Assembly (NCBI GenBank): GCA_013299045.1 | Contig: JAAFJX010000007.1 | Location: forward strand, 100,663 to 164,662 | Length of the DNA: 64,000 nucleotides | Origin: Cytophagales bacterium | GTDB taxonomy: Bacteria; Bacteroidota; Bacteroidia; Cytophagales; Bernardetiaceae | Direction: 5' to 3' | In this document: in pieces, positions 17,902-26,841 of the stretch | Layout of the letters: each line of letters starts with the position of its first letter | Numbering within the stretch: position 1 is the first letter of the stretch | Notes under the pieces: model-generated | The model's input: only the letters and a program-made list of their open reading frames with translations | What the model was told of the DNA's origin: nothing | Database searches by the model: none | Translations under genes and position numbers: made by a program

Positions 17902-18921
17902 ATGAAAAATAAGTACGATTTTGAGGACGAAGATAATCTATTTGAACACCATCACCTCCTGGTAGATGCTGGGCAGGCCATGATGCGGGTGGACAAGTTC
18001 CTGACTATGCGTTTACCGAGCGTTAGCCGCAATAGGATTCAAAATTCTCTGACAGCTGGTTTCATTACGGTTAATGGCGCGCCTTGCAAAAGCAGCTATA
18101 AAATACGCCCCGCCGACGACATTCTGGTTAGGCTGCCCGAGCCACCACGTATCGAAGAACTTTTAGCAGAGAATATTCCGCTGAATGTTGTTTATGAAGA
18201 CGAGGAGCTGATAGTTATTAACAAGCCTGCGGGCTTAGTCGTACACCCCGCTACCGAAAACTGGCACGGTACTTTGGCCAATGGTATTCACTATTATTTA
18301 ATTCAACAAGGCTTACCCGGATTTTGCGGTTTGGTTCATCGCATAGACAAAGATACAACGGGGCTAATGGTGATACCTAAAACCGAGTTTTCGCGCACGA
18401 TGCTTGCCAAACAGTTTTTTGACCACAGCATAGAACGCACCTACAACGCGCTCGTTTGGGGCGAGGTGAGCGCAGAAAAAGGAACTTTCCGTGGCAACAT
18501 CGCACGAAGCCCACAAAACCGAAAAGTAATGGCTGTTTTTCCTGATGGCGGCGAAGTAGGCAAAGTGGCTGTTACACACTACAAAGTACTCAAGCGCTTT
18601 CGCTACGTAACGCTTATGCAATGCAATCTTGAAACAGGCCGAACGCATCAGATAAGAGTGCATTTTAAAGCCAACGGGCACCCACTTTTTGGCGACCCTA
18701 CTTACGGCGGCGACCGCATTTTGAAGGGAACTGTTTTTTCTAAATACAGCGCTTTTATTGAGAAATGTTTTGGCACTATGCCGCGTCAGGCGCTTCATGC
18801 TAAATCATTAGGCTTTGTACATCCAAGCACTAAAGAGTTCATGCAGTTCGACTCCGAACTCCCCCCCGATATGCAGGCTTTACTAAAAGCCTGGAGTGCT
18901 TACACACAGCAAGATGATTAG
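17902..18921 (+). CDS. rluD: RluD-family 23S rRNA pseudouridine synthase
   Basis: A 339-residue pseudouridine synthase of the RluA/RluD family. An N-terminal S4 RNA-binding domain (about 28-90: RVDKFLTMRLPSVSRNRIQN and FITVNGAPCKSSYK) is followed by the catalytic domain. The catalytic Asp is in HRIDKDTTGLMV (about residues 147-158). Further motifs are VINKPAGLVVHP and the substrate motif ETGRTHQIRVH. RluD itself modifies helix 69 of 23S rRNA, but closely related enzymes act elsewhere, so the exact target is inferred. It is convergent with the next gene. Confidence 0.9.
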   Translation: MKNKYDFEDEDNLFEHHHLLVDAGQAMMRVDKFLTMRLPSVSRNRIQNSLTAGFITVNGAPCKSSYKIRPADDILVRLPEPPRIEELLAENIPLNVVYEDEELIVINKPAGLVVHPATENWHGTLANGIHYYLIQQGLPGFCGLVHRIDKDTTGLMVIPKTEFSRTMLAKQFFDHSIERTYNALVWGEVSAEKGTFRGNIARSPQNRKVMAVFPDGGEVGKVAVTHYKVLKRFRYVTLMQCNLETGRTHQIRVHFKANGHPLFGDPTYGGDRILKGTVFSKYSAFIEKCFGTMPRQALHAKSLGFVHPSTKEFMQFDSELPPDMQALLKAWSAYTQQDD

Positions 18922-18938
18922 AACTACCCAAGGGCTGC

Positions 18939-19142
18939 CTAAATATAAATTTTCCGTAACTCACTCTCTACCATTCTAATACGCTCTATTATCATGGGGT
19001 CGTCCGGGGTGTCTTCTTTGTATTGATTGACGTGAATACCACGCAAATAGAGCTTGGTTTCAATCAAGCGCCTTGATAGCGGGTCTCCGTGAGAGAAATC
19101 AGCAATCATTTGCTCCAGTAGAATTTTTATAGTGCCTTTCAT
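18939..19142 (-). CDS. Small hypothetical protein
   Basis: From the ATG at 19142 the frame gives 67 residues, MKGTIKILLEQMIADFSHGD to MVESELRKIYI. It is amphipathic, probably helical and cytosolic. The frame could extend to 19256 (105 residues), but a TACATTTG -7 box on the minus strand lies inside that extension (19233-19226), favouring the shorter form. No family is recognised. Confidence 0.5.
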   Translation of the reverse strand: MKGTIKILLEQMIADFSHGDPLSRRLIETKLYLRGIHVNQYKEDTPDDPMIIERIRMVESELRKIYI

Positions 19143-19477
19143 CGCATTCAATTTGTTTAAATATTCATAAATAGTTTGGTGGCAATCTGAATAATTAGGT
19201 ATGATGAAGTAGCTGCTTGTTGCTGCAAATGTAATATTATTTATTTTAAAAATCATACTGAGCAGATGAAAAAAATAATTAAATCTTTTAAATTAATTAA
19301 AATAAGGTTTAGCTAGTATTTATTTCTTACAAAACATACTTTAAATCTGTGTAAAAATTATTGATTGATGAGCCACCAAAGGCTTTTTTAGCCCAAAAAC
19401 CTTAATACGACAATGAGGGTAACTATAATAAAGGTGCTCAATTTTTAAAAATACTTCTATTTACCACACTTTAAATC

Positions 19478-20836
19478 TTACACATTCGGGTCAGTGTATG
19501 CACCCAGAGCTTCTTTGTAGGCTTTGAGGCAGCGTTCGCGGGCAAAAGTGTGTTCTACTATGGGCTTTCCATAATTTCCTTGCAGAATTTCGGGCACCCA
19601 TTTTTTGATGTAACTCATTTTAGGGTCAAATTTTTCGGCTTGGCTCATTGGATTAAAAATTCTAAAATAAGGTGCTGCATCACAGCCCGAGCCAGCCGCC
19701 CACTGCCAGCCACCATTGTTAGCCGAAAGGTCAAAGTCCAGCAACTTTTCAGCAAAATAAGCCTCGCCCAAGCGCCAATCGAGGAGCAAATGTTTGGTCA
19801 AAAAGCTCGCTACCACCATACGAACGCGGTTGTGCATAAAGCCCGTTGCGTTTAGCTCGCGCATACCAGCATCTACAAGCGGGTAGCCAGTCTGTCCTTG
19901 ACACCAGCGCTCAAAGTCATGGGTCGCATCGCGCCAACGAATGCGGTCGTAAGCGGGTTTGAAAGCCCTTTTTTCTACGTGTGGAAAGTGCCAGAGTATC
20001 ATCATATAAAAATCTCGCCAAATCAGTTCATTCACAAACGTTTCGCTTAGCGGGCCAGCATAGCGAAGAAGCTCACGTACGCTGATAGTACCAAAGCGCA
20101 AGTGTAGGCTTAAACGTGAAGTACCTCTTTGGGCGGGAAAATCACGCTTAGCAGCATAGTTTTGAACAATATCAGTATCAAATAGTGCCTTAGGAAAATC
20201 AGTGCTTGTAAGCTCGAAGCCCATGCTGCTTAGTTCAGGTAATGGAAGAGGTGCTGTAAGTAATAAATGCGTAATATATATATCGCAAGAATACTTTTTT
20301 TGATAAAAATTGCTCATTTTAGCACGCCAGCGCTTGCTGTATGGTGTAAAGACAGTATATGGCTTACCGTCCGGTTTCAAAACCTCGTCTTTCTCAAAAA
20401 CACATTGGTCTTTATAAGTTTTGAACTCCAATTGCTGGCTAGCCAAAAGCTCCCGAACGTTTGCGTCACGCTTAATAGCATAAGGTTCGTAATCGTGGTT
20501 TGCAAAAACCGTTGCTACCTTATAGCTTTGCAGTATTTCATTCCAAACAGCTATTGGCTCACCATACTTTACAAGCAAAGTACTGCCCAATTTTTCTAGC
20601 TCCTGCTGCAAATTTTGTAGGCTGTGATGAATGAACTGCACACGCCTGTCGTGTTTATTTGCAAGCGCATCAAGAATGGTTTTATCAAAAATAAACAGGG
20701 GCAACACGCTTGTTTCATGCTTTTGGGCATCTTTGAGCGCATGGTAGAGAGCGGCGTTGTCGTGCAGGCGTAAGTCGCGCCTCAGCCAGATGATATTGAT
20801 TTTTTTATCAGAAAGAGGCATTTCAATAAAAGACAC
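19478..20836 (-). CDS. phr: Class I CPD photolyase / cryptochrome-family DNA photolyase
   Basis: A 452-residue flavoprotein that repairs UV-induced pyrimidine dimers with blue light. The N-terminal antenna domain starts INIIWLRRDLRLHDNAALYH. The C-terminal FAD domain carries GTSRLSLHLRFGTISVRELL, NELIWRDFYMMILWHFP, GYPLVDAGMRELNATGFMHN and NNGGWQWAAGSGCDAAPYFR. These are the expected FAD and lesion contacts, including the Trp residues of the electron-transfer path. A second Met (MPLSDKK) five codons in could also be the start. The gene is monocistronic, with repeat copy A upstream. Confidence 0.93.
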   Translation of the reverse strand: MSFIEMPLSDKKINIIWLRRDLRLHDNAALYHALKDAQKHETSVLPLFIFDKTILDALANKHDRRVQFIHHSLQNLQQELEKLGSTLLVKYGEPIAVWNEILQSYKVATVFANHDYEPYAIKRDANVRELLASQQLEFKTYKDQCVFEKDEVLKPDGKPYTVFTPYSKRWRAKMSNFYQKKYSCDIYITHLLLTAPLPLPELSSMGFELTSTDFPKALFDTDIVQNYAAKRDFPAQRGTSRLSLHLRFGTISVRELLRYAGPLSETFVNELIWRDFYMMILWHFPHVEKRAFKPAYDRIRWRDATHDFERWCQGQTGYPLVDAGMRELNATGFMHNRVRMVVASFLTKHLLLDWRLGEAYFAEKLLDFDLSANNGGWQWAAGSGCDAAPYFRIFNPMSQAEKFDPKMSYIKKWVPEILQGNYGKPIVEHTFARERCLKAYKEALGAYTDPNV

Positions 20837-20963
20837 AGGGCGTACAATAAAATTTAGACTAGATTGGGCTAGAGAACTATCAACTCATAACAACAAGCTT
20901 GCTTAGAATTTGTTTAGTTTTGTGGAGGCATCATTTGGTCTAATTTTGTCAAGAAAAGAACGA

Positions 20964-21525
20964 GTCGTTTATTAAAATCGTCTTTTCCGCAGAGTTGAGG
21001 GGGTTCTGAACGAAATCAAGCGCTTAAATTAACCTCTCTTGAGTCGTCAAAAAGCCCTTTTTGAGTGTCTTGAGTTCCAAACGCCCTCTTTTCACTTTTG
21101 TAGAGGCCATTTTCTCGCGTTTTCAAATAACTTTTTGCCAAATGCCTTATATCTGATTTTTTGACTAATGATTGTTTTTCTACAATTTATTGGGCGTTCC
21201 CGCTTCGCGGTCGTTCGTCTTTGGGCTTCGCTTCGCTTCGGTGCTACGCACTAAACCCGCCGCCTCTCTAACGCAGATACAAGCCAATAGACGCACTCAA
21301 TAACAAAAAAAAGAGATAAAGTGGCAAACCCGCTTGATGCCTCAAAATTGCTTTTGTCCTATTTTGCCTTAGCCCTAGCACGACCGTATCATAGCCGTAT
21401 CATAGCCGTGTCATAGCCGTAGTTGGCCGTACTTTAAAAGTAAAGCCCCTATCTTAGAAAAGTACAATTATTCGCTTCCTAAAACTTGCATCTCTCAGAA
21501 AGGCTAATTAATAGCTTGTTTTTTT
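20964..21525. mobile_element. Interspersed repeat family 1, copy A (MITE-like, non-coding)
   Basis: This stretch matches 52835-53370 in inverted orientation, with a near-identical core. It contains inner terminal inverted repeats: AGCGCTTAAATTAACCTCTC near 21025, and a degenerate rc copy of AAGCTATTAATTAGCC near 21505-21520. The GC-rich core includes GGGCGTTCCCGCTTCGCGGT and CTTCGCTTCGCTTCGGTGCT around 21189-21245. No open reading frame is present, so it would need a transposase in trans. Copy A has three units of GTATCATAGCC near 21385-21420, where copy B has fewer. The outer limits are taken from where similarity to copy B ends. Confidence 0.75.
21385..21420. repeat. Short tandem repeat (about 11 bp, three units) inside element A
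   Basis: Units of the form GTATCATAGCC are repeated three times, the last with one change (GTGTCATAGCC). Copy B has only about one and a half units in the equivalent place, so the number has changed between copies. Confidence 0.6.
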
Positions 21526-21668
21526 GAAATAATTTAAGCGTTCAAAGTAGTTTTTCAACAAAAAAAAACGATATTTGAGCCGAACTTCGCAAAGATTATT
21601 TGGTGAACCCAATTCTTGAGGTTAAAACAACTAAAATTTGTGCTCTACCACAATCCAAACAGTTTGTT

Positions 21669-22598
21669 ATGAAAGCACTTTTCCGAACACAGCACCTTAG
21701 TAAAATACCCGTATTTATGAATTTTTCAGCGTTTAGTATGCTCCTTTTGGTCGTTTTGGGTCTGACTTACACAACAGCCCATGCCCAAGATGAAGACCCC
21801 AATCAGTACTTCAAAAACGGCATGGAGAATATCAAAAAGGCCGATTATTTGGGCGCTATACGCGAATTTTTATATGCAGTTGGTACAAAGCCAGACTTTG
21901 CCGACGCATATTACCAACTGGCTGTGGCTAAGGAGCTTTTGGCCAAAAAAGAGGGCTATATCAGCACAGAGTACTGCCAAGACCTTATCAACGCCATGAA
22001 GCACGGCAATTCGGCTGCCGCCGATATGCTGCTAAAGAGTTGTGGGGCAGAATGTTTTAATATAAACGTGGCTTTTAATGAGCCTGAAAAGGTCTTTTGT
22101 GCGGACTTTACGGCTAGCGACATCAGCGACCTGCCCGAGGGCATGGAAAAATTAGAGTTCCTGTCTAGCCTTATCCTGGCAGACAATAGCTTTGAAAAGC
22201 TCAGCGATAAGTTCGGAAAACTGCCTTACGTGGTTACGATGGATTTATCCAGCAACAAAATTACGAACCCAGGCAACGCATTAGGTAACATGACACGCCT
22301 CACCGACCTTAACCTGAACGATAATGCGGTAATAGCCCTACCCGACAACATTGGCCAGCTCAAAAATTTACGCGCTTTGCAGCTCCGCAACAACTTCTTG
22401 ACTGACCTGCCCGCGTCTTTTGCACAACTCACCAATTTACGCGAACTAGACCTCTCCACCAATGAGCTGAGCAAAGTTCCAGCTGCGCTCTTGGCGCTCA
22501 AAAACCTCAAAAAGTTAGACTTGTTCGGTAGCCAGCTCTCAGATATCGACAAACAAACCCTCAAAAAAGCCCTGCCCGATACGCAAATTAATTTCTAA
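21669..22598 (+). CDS. Exported TPR and leucine-rich repeat protein
   Basis: About 309 residues from the ATG at 21669. A hydrophobic export signal (NFSAFSMLLLVVLGLTYTTA, cut near AHAQ) precedes a TPR-like pair of helices (YFKNGMENIKKADYLGAIRE, PDFADAYYQLAVAKELL). A leucine-rich repeat solenoid follows (LSSLILADNSFEKLSDKFGK, LTDLNLNDNAVIALPDNIGQ, LRALQLRNNFLTDLPASFAQ, LRELDLSTNELSKVPAALLA). Such proteins usually bind other proteins in the periplasm or on the surface. The ATG at 21717 gives a tidier signal peptide and is an alternative start. It precedes the exbB operon by about 210 bases. Confidence 0.75.
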   Translation: MKALFRTQHLSKIPVFMNFSAFSMLLLVVLGLTYTTAHAQDEDPNQYFKNGMENIKKADYLGAIREFLYAVGTKPDFADAYYQLAVAKELLAKKEGYISTEYCQDLINAMKHGNSAAADMLLKSCGAECFNINVAFNEPEKVFCADFTASDISDLPEGMEKLEFLSSLILADNSFEKLSDKFGKLPYVVTMDLSSNKITNPGNALGNMTRLTDLNLNDNAVIALPDNIGQLKNLRALQLRNNFLTDLPASFAQLTNLRELDLSTNELSKVPAALLALKNLKKLDLFGSQLSDIDKQTLKKALPDTQINF

Positions 22599-22811
22599 AG
22601 AAGCAGTATTCTGTATTAAATTTTTGATTATCAACGATTAAATAAGCCTCCCTCAACAAAGAAAAAGAGTGCTTATCAAAATTTTAAAAATAAATTTACG
22701 CACTTGTTTTGGTTTATAAAGAGTCTATCTCTATTATTGTGGCCATAAACTATCCGAAATGGATTTTAAAGTCAGTTTTGTTTCAAATTATCATTTAAAG
22801 AGTTCATTACA

Positions 22812-23684
22812 ATGAGCAAGACAACATCAGGCCCTTCACAGGCAAGCTCCATGTTCGCACTGATTACTATTCCAGTAATTATTGTTATTTGTATTTTGCT
22901 GTACTTATTCGTACTCGGCAACCCTTCAAACTTCCAAGACGGCGACCCTAACAATCACCCACTTCCGGGCAATTATTTAGGTATCGTTTACAAAGGCGGT
23001 CAGATTGTACCTATTCTTATGGCTTTCTTTTTGATGGTAATTGTGTTTAGCGTTGAACGCTTCCTGACTATTACTCGTGCAAAAGGCGCTGGCTCTATTT
23101 CAGTATTTGTTCGCAAAATTAAATCTAATTTAGAAACTGGTAACGTTACTGGTGCTATTGCAGAATGCGACAAGCAAAAGGGGTCGGTGGGCAACGTTAT
23201 CCGCGCCGTATTGGTCAAGTACAAAGAAAATTCAGATGCTGCCAAAGCTGAAAAAACTCGCCCTGCTGACATGGTTGGCAACTCTGGCGGTACTATCGTA
23301 GTGGCAGACATTCAGGACAAAGAACAACGTATGGCCTCTATCCAGAAAGAATTGGAAGATTCTACCTCTTTGGAGCTGCCTATGCTTGAAAAAAACCTCA
23401 CCATCATTGCAACGCTCGCATCGGTAGCTACCCTTACTGGTCTTTTAGGTACTGTAATTGGTATGATTAAGGCTTTTGCCGCTCTTGCTACTGCTGGCGC
23501 ACCAGATGCTACCTCACTCGCAAACGGTATCTCAGAAGCTCTTATCAATACAGCTTTAGGTATTGCTGCTTCGGCCTTTGCCATCATCTTCTACAACTAC
23601 TTTACGAGCGAAATTGATTCTTTGACTTATAGCATTGATGAAGCTGGCTACAGCATTCTCCAAAGCTACTCTGTAAAGCACTAA
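22812..23684 (+). CDS. exbB: ExbB/TolQ/MotA-family proton channel protein
   Basis: A 290-residue inner-membrane protein that forms, with ExbD, the proton-driven motor energising TonB. One hydrophobic segment lies at about 14-36 and another at about 67-85. The conserved pair comes near the C-terminus (TIIATLASVATLTGLLGTVI and ALINTALGIAASAFAIIFYN). The GLLGTVIGMIKAF motif is diagnostic. Two exbD genes and tonB follow in the same direction. Confidence 0.93.
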   Translation: MSKTTSGPSQASSMFALITIPVIIVICILLYLFVLGNPSNFQDGDPNNHPLPGNYLGIVYKGGQIVPILMAFFLMVIVFSVERFLTITRAKGAGSISVFVRKIKSNLETGNVTGAIAECDKQKGSVGNVIRAVLVKYKENSDAAKAEKTRPADMVGNSGGTIVVADIQDKEQRMASIQKELEDSTSLELPMLEKNLTIIATLASVATLTGLLGTVIGMIKAFAALATAGAPDATSLANGISEALINTALGIAASAFAIIFYNYFTSEIDSLTYSIDEAGYSILQSYSVKH

Positions 23685-23801
23685 TTCTCTCCTGATTGAA
23701 CAAAGCCTGATGTATGGAACTATGTGTAACTTTAAAGGTTACGCATAGTTCTGGGGCTGTAGCCAACTCATTCACTTATAGCTTTTAATTACATTTGCAA
23801 T

Positions 23802-24434
23802 ATGCCTAAGGTCAAAATTCCTCGCAAAAGTATCTCTCTGGATATGACTGCTATGTGCGACATGGCTTTTTTGCTGCTTACGTTCTTTATGTTGGCCACT
23901 AAGTTTAAGCCACAAGAACCTATTACAGTAGATACGCCTTCTTCAATATCCGAAATTCCGATTCCTGATGCCGATATTCTTTTGATACAAGTAGATAAAG
24001 AAGGGCGTGTGTTTTTTGGAGTAGATGGCCAACACTTTCGTCCTGCCGTGCTAGACCGCATCGCCTCGGTTTATAATGTGCAGTTCAATGACAAAGAAAA
24101 ATATGAATTTTCTTTGATTGAAAGTTTTGGAACTCCTGTTGCTGGCCTCAAGCAATTCTTGAATATGCCAGTAGACCAGCGCGCCAAAATCAAGCAGCCG
24201 GGTATCCCTACAGACTCTCTCCAAAATGAGCTGAAAGAATGGGTTATGAATGCCAGAAGAACGAATCCTAAGTATAAAATTGCTATTAAGGGCGACGAGG
24301 GTGCAGACTACATGACCATGAAAAAAGTAATTGCTACGCTGCAAGACCAGAATATCAACCGCTTTAATTTGGTAACAAGCATTGAAAATAAGCCAGGCGG
24401 TGCTGCGGAAGCAACTAGTGCTTCCAAAGAATAA
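23802..24434 (+). CDS. exbD: ExbD-family biopolymer transport protein (first copy)
   Basis: A 210-residue single-span protein. The N-terminus KIPRKSISLDMTAMCDMAFL carries the transmembrane Asp of the ExbD/TolR proton path (DMTAMCDMAFLLLTFFM). A long periplasmic domain follows. In Bacteroidota two ExbD paralogues are usual and probably form a heteromeric stator with ExbB. The Ala/Ser-rich C-terminus (GGAAEATSASKE) is variable. Confidence 0.9.
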   Translation: MPKVKIPRKSISLDMTAMCDMAFLLLTFFMLATKFKPQEPITVDTPSSISEIPIPDADILLIQVDKEGRVFFGVDGQHFRPAVLDRIASVYNVQFNDKEKYEFSLIESFGTPVAGLKQFLNMPVDQRAKIKQPGIPTDSLQNELKEWVMNARRTNPKYKIAIKGDEGADYMTMKKVIATLQDQNINRFNLVTSIENKPGGAAEATSASKE

Positions 24435-24567
24435 ATATTCTTAAAAATAATTATGGAAGAGTTTATGGAAACCCCAAAACCGAAGCATCTATATTGCAAC
24501 AAGGCACTAGGATTTTTATAACTCTAACCACCAAAAAATATGTTTCATTGCTTAAACTGTTAAGAAA

Positions 24568-25098
24568 ATGGCAGAAGTAGACTCCGGTTCCGGGGGAGGG
24601 GACGGTAAAAAACGGACAAAAAAAGTATCTACCAAAATTGACATGACCCCCATGGTAGATTTGGCCTTTTTGCTTATTACGTTCTTCATGCTGACGACGA
24701 CCATGAATAAACCAAAAACCATGGAAATCAATATGCCTGATAAAACCACTGATAAGCAGACAATGGACGTAAAGGCCTCTGAATGTTTAACCATCATTTT
24801 GGGCGAAAGCAACAAAGTGCACTACTACGAGGGCGTAGTAGAAGCTTCCACTGCGCTAGAAACGACTGACTTTTCGGACGAGGGCATCAGGAAAGTTATC
24901 CTTAAAAAAGGACAAGAACTAAAAGGCATCGGCAAAGTACCCATCGTTATCATTAAGCCTATGGACAAGTGCAACTACAAAAACGTAGTAGATATCTTGG
25001 ACGAAATGCACATTACCTCCATGAAAAAGTATGCAATTGTTGAACTCTTTGAGCAAGACAGACAGCTTTTGAAAGAGCGTTTAAACATTGTTATTTAA
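24568..25098 (+). CDS. exbD: ExbD-family biopolymer transport protein (second copy)
   Basis: A 176-residue paralogue of the previous gene. The motif KIDMTPMVDLAFLLITFFML contains the functional Asp at the cytosolic edge of the single transmembrane helix. A Gly/Lys-rich cytosolic tail precedes it (SGSGGGDGKKRTKK). The periplasmic part ends KYAIVELFEQDRQLLKERLN. The stop codon lies 37 bases before the tonB start, consistent with one transcript. Confidence 0.92.
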   Translation: MAEVDSGSGGGDGKKRTKKVSTKIDMTPMVDLAFLLITFFMLTTTMNKPKTMEINMPDKTTDKQTMDVKASECLTIILGESNKVHYYEGVVEASTALETTDFSDEGIRKVILKKGQELKGIGKVPIVIIKPMDKCNYKNVVDILDEMHITSMKKYAIVELFEQDRQLLKERLNIVI

Positions 25099-25135
25099 AA
25101 ATAATTTAGTTCAATTATTTAAAACACTTAGCTCC

Positions 25136-25954
25136 ATGTCTAATAAAAACTACGAAAAGCTCTCTATAGACGAGATTGTTTTTGAGGGACGCAACAAGAC
25201 CTATGGTGCTTACGACCTGCGCCTAATTTATCCAAACCACATCAACCGTGCTTTGATAATTGCGGCTATTCTTTTCGTGCTCTTTTTGGTAGGCCCTATG
25301 ATTTATAGCAAGGTCATGCCTGAAGGCGACGAAGACGAAATGCAGGTTGTAGAGTTGGCAGACCTGCCACCACCACCGCCTACTGACCCCGAAACCCCAC
25401 CACCACCAGAACTGCCACCACCACCGCCAGTTGTAGAAACTATCAAGTTTGTGCCACCTGAGCCTAAGCCTGATGAGCAAGTTCAGGAAGAAGAAGTGCC
25501 AGACCAAACTGAACTCGAAGACAAGCAAATTTCAACTGTAACGCAAGAGGGCGACCCAAACGCAAACCCTGATGAGGTTATTGTTGAAGATGGCCCACGC
25601 GAGGAAACAAAAGTGGTGGAAGTGCAAAAAGAAGAAGAGTTCTTCTTGGTTGTGGAGCAGTCTGCCGAGTTTCCTGGCGGTGCAGGCGCTCTCAATAAGT
25701 TTTTGAGAAAGAATTTGAAGTATCCAAAAACTGCTTCAGAAAACGGGATAGAGGGTAAAGTTATTTTGCAGTTGTCTATTGAGAAAAACGGTACGATAGG
25801 CAAAGTAGATGTTCTCAAATCTCTTGGCTATGGTTGTGATGAGGAGGCCGTTCGCGTGGTAAAATCTATGCCAACCTGGAAACCTGCCAAGCAAGCTGGC
25901 AACGCTGTCAGGCAGAAATATACACAGGTTATTACTTTCAAGTTAGCAGAATAA
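25136..25954 (+). CDS. tonB: TonB energy transducer
   Basis: A 272-residue protein that spans the periplasm and transmits proton-motive force to outer-membrane receptors. A Bacteroidota-type cytosolic start (FEGRNKTYGAYDLRLIYPNH) is followed by one transmembrane helix (about 38-57). Proline-rich linkers come next (DLPPPPPTDPETPPPPELPP). The C-terminal TonB domain (about 185-272) includes FPGGAGALNKFLRKNLKYP, EGKVILQLSIEKNGTIGKV and MPTWKPAKQAGNAVRQKY. I chose the ATG before SNKNYEKL, because the earlier TTG start would overlap exbD. It closes the operon and probably serves the receptors in this window. Confidence 0.95.
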   Translation: MSNKNYEKLSIDEIVFEGRNKTYGAYDLRLIYPNHINRALIIAAILFVLFLVGPMIYSKVMPEGDEDEMQVVELADLPPPPPTDPETPPPPELPPPPPVVETIKFVPPEPKPDEQVQEEEVPDQTELEDKQISTVTQEGDPNANPDEVIVEDGPREETKVVEVQKEEEFFLVVEQSAEFPGGAGALNKFLRKNLKYPKTASENGIEGKVILQLSIEKNGTIGKVDVLKSLGYGCDEEAVRVVKSMPTWKPAKQAGNAVRQKYTQVITFKLAE

Positions 25955-25980
25955 TTACTCTTTTTTTGTTTTGCGTCCTC

Positions 25981-26016
25981 AAAAGGCCGTCTGGATAATT
26001 TCAGTCGGCCTTTTTT
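25981..26016 (+). terminator. Terminator of the exbB-exbD-exbD-tonB operon
   Basis: AAAAGGCCGTCTG pairs with CAGTCGGCCTTTT (one mismatch) around a short loop, followed by a run of T. It begins 26 bases after the tonB stop. Confidence 0.85.
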
Positions 26017-26048
26017 AAGTCATTAACAACAAACAAGACGACGGTTGT

Positions 26049-26837
26049 ATGTTAGATTTTTTATTTGCTAATGAAACATATCAGTTCGCCTGTATTGCTT
26101 TAGCTGCCTTTGGGGCTTCTCTATTAACCTTTTTTTCAGGCTTTGGACTTGGCACTCTGCTTTCGCCTGTCTTCTGTCTATTTTTTGAGTTAGAATTGGC
26201 TATTGCTATGACTGCCCTGGTGCATTTTAGCAATAATTTGTTCAAAATTAGCCTGATATTCCGTTCAGCCGATAGGAAGATAGTACAAAGCTTTGGGCTT
26301 GGCTCTATCGTGGGGGCTATTCTGGGCGCTTTGCTGCTGCAAAATTTAGCTATGCTACCAGATTTTACTTCCTCTGGCTTGAGTTTTTCGCCGCTTAAAG
26401 TTCTGCTAGGCTTACTTATTCTGATATTTGTAGGTTTTGATATAGCGCCTAAAGCCCAAAAATGGACTTTTCCTGTTAGTTATTTGCCACTAGGCGGTTT
26501 GTTAAGTGGCTTTGTTGGAGGGCTCTCCGGGCATCAAGGGGCGCTTCGTTCTATGTTCCTATTAAAATTAAACTTAGAGAAAACAGCATATATAGCTACT
26601 GGTGCAGCCATTTCCTGCATGATAGACTTCAGTCGTTTGGGGGTTTACATCACGAAATGGTCTGATAGTTTTGATATCATACCACTTTATTGGCTTTTGG
26701 GTGCTACTTTGGCTGCCTTTGCAGGGACGCTTTGCGGACGTTATTTTTTAAAAAAAATGGTGCTTGCTTATTGCCATTGGCTAACAGCTATCATGCTGTC
26801 TATTATAAGTATTTTATTGATATTTAACTACTTATAA
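26049..26837 (+). CDS. TauE/SafE-family membrane permease
   Basis: A 262-residue polytopic inner-membrane protein with about eight hydrophobic helices. The two halves each begin with the family-type Gly-rich helix: SLLTFFSGFGLGTLLSPVFC near residue 24, and PLGGLLSGFVGGLSGHQGAL near 147. TauE/SafE (DUF81) proteins export sulfite, sulfoacetate or other small organic anions. The substrate here is unknown. It converges with the SpoIIE gene, with only four bases between the stops. Confidence 0.85.
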   Translation: MLDFLFANETYQFACIALAAFGASLLTFFSGFGLGTLLSPVFCLFFELELAIAMTALVHFSNNLFKISLIFRSADRKIVQSFGLGSIVGAILGALLLQNLAMLPDFTSSGLSFSPLKVLLGLLILIFVGFDIAPKAQKWTFPVSYLPLGGLLSGFVGGLSGHQGALRSMFLLKLNLEKTAYIATGAAISCMIDFSRLGVYITKWSDSFDIIPLYWLLGATLAAFAGTLCGRYFLKKMVLAYCHWLTAIMLSIISILLIFNYL

Positions 26838-26841
26838 TTTT

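Larger units (their letters stand above)
20837..21668. other. Gene-free region holding repeat copy A
   Basis: About 830 bases between the divergent phr and TPR/LRR genes. Most of it is the interspersed element at 20964-21525. The remaining flanks are AT-rich and presumably hold promoters, but no exact TAnnTTTG box was found. Confidence 0.6.

Noticed and set aside
23790..23797. TACATTTG box just before the first exbD
   Set aside because: It is only four bases from the ATG, so transcription would start inside the gene.
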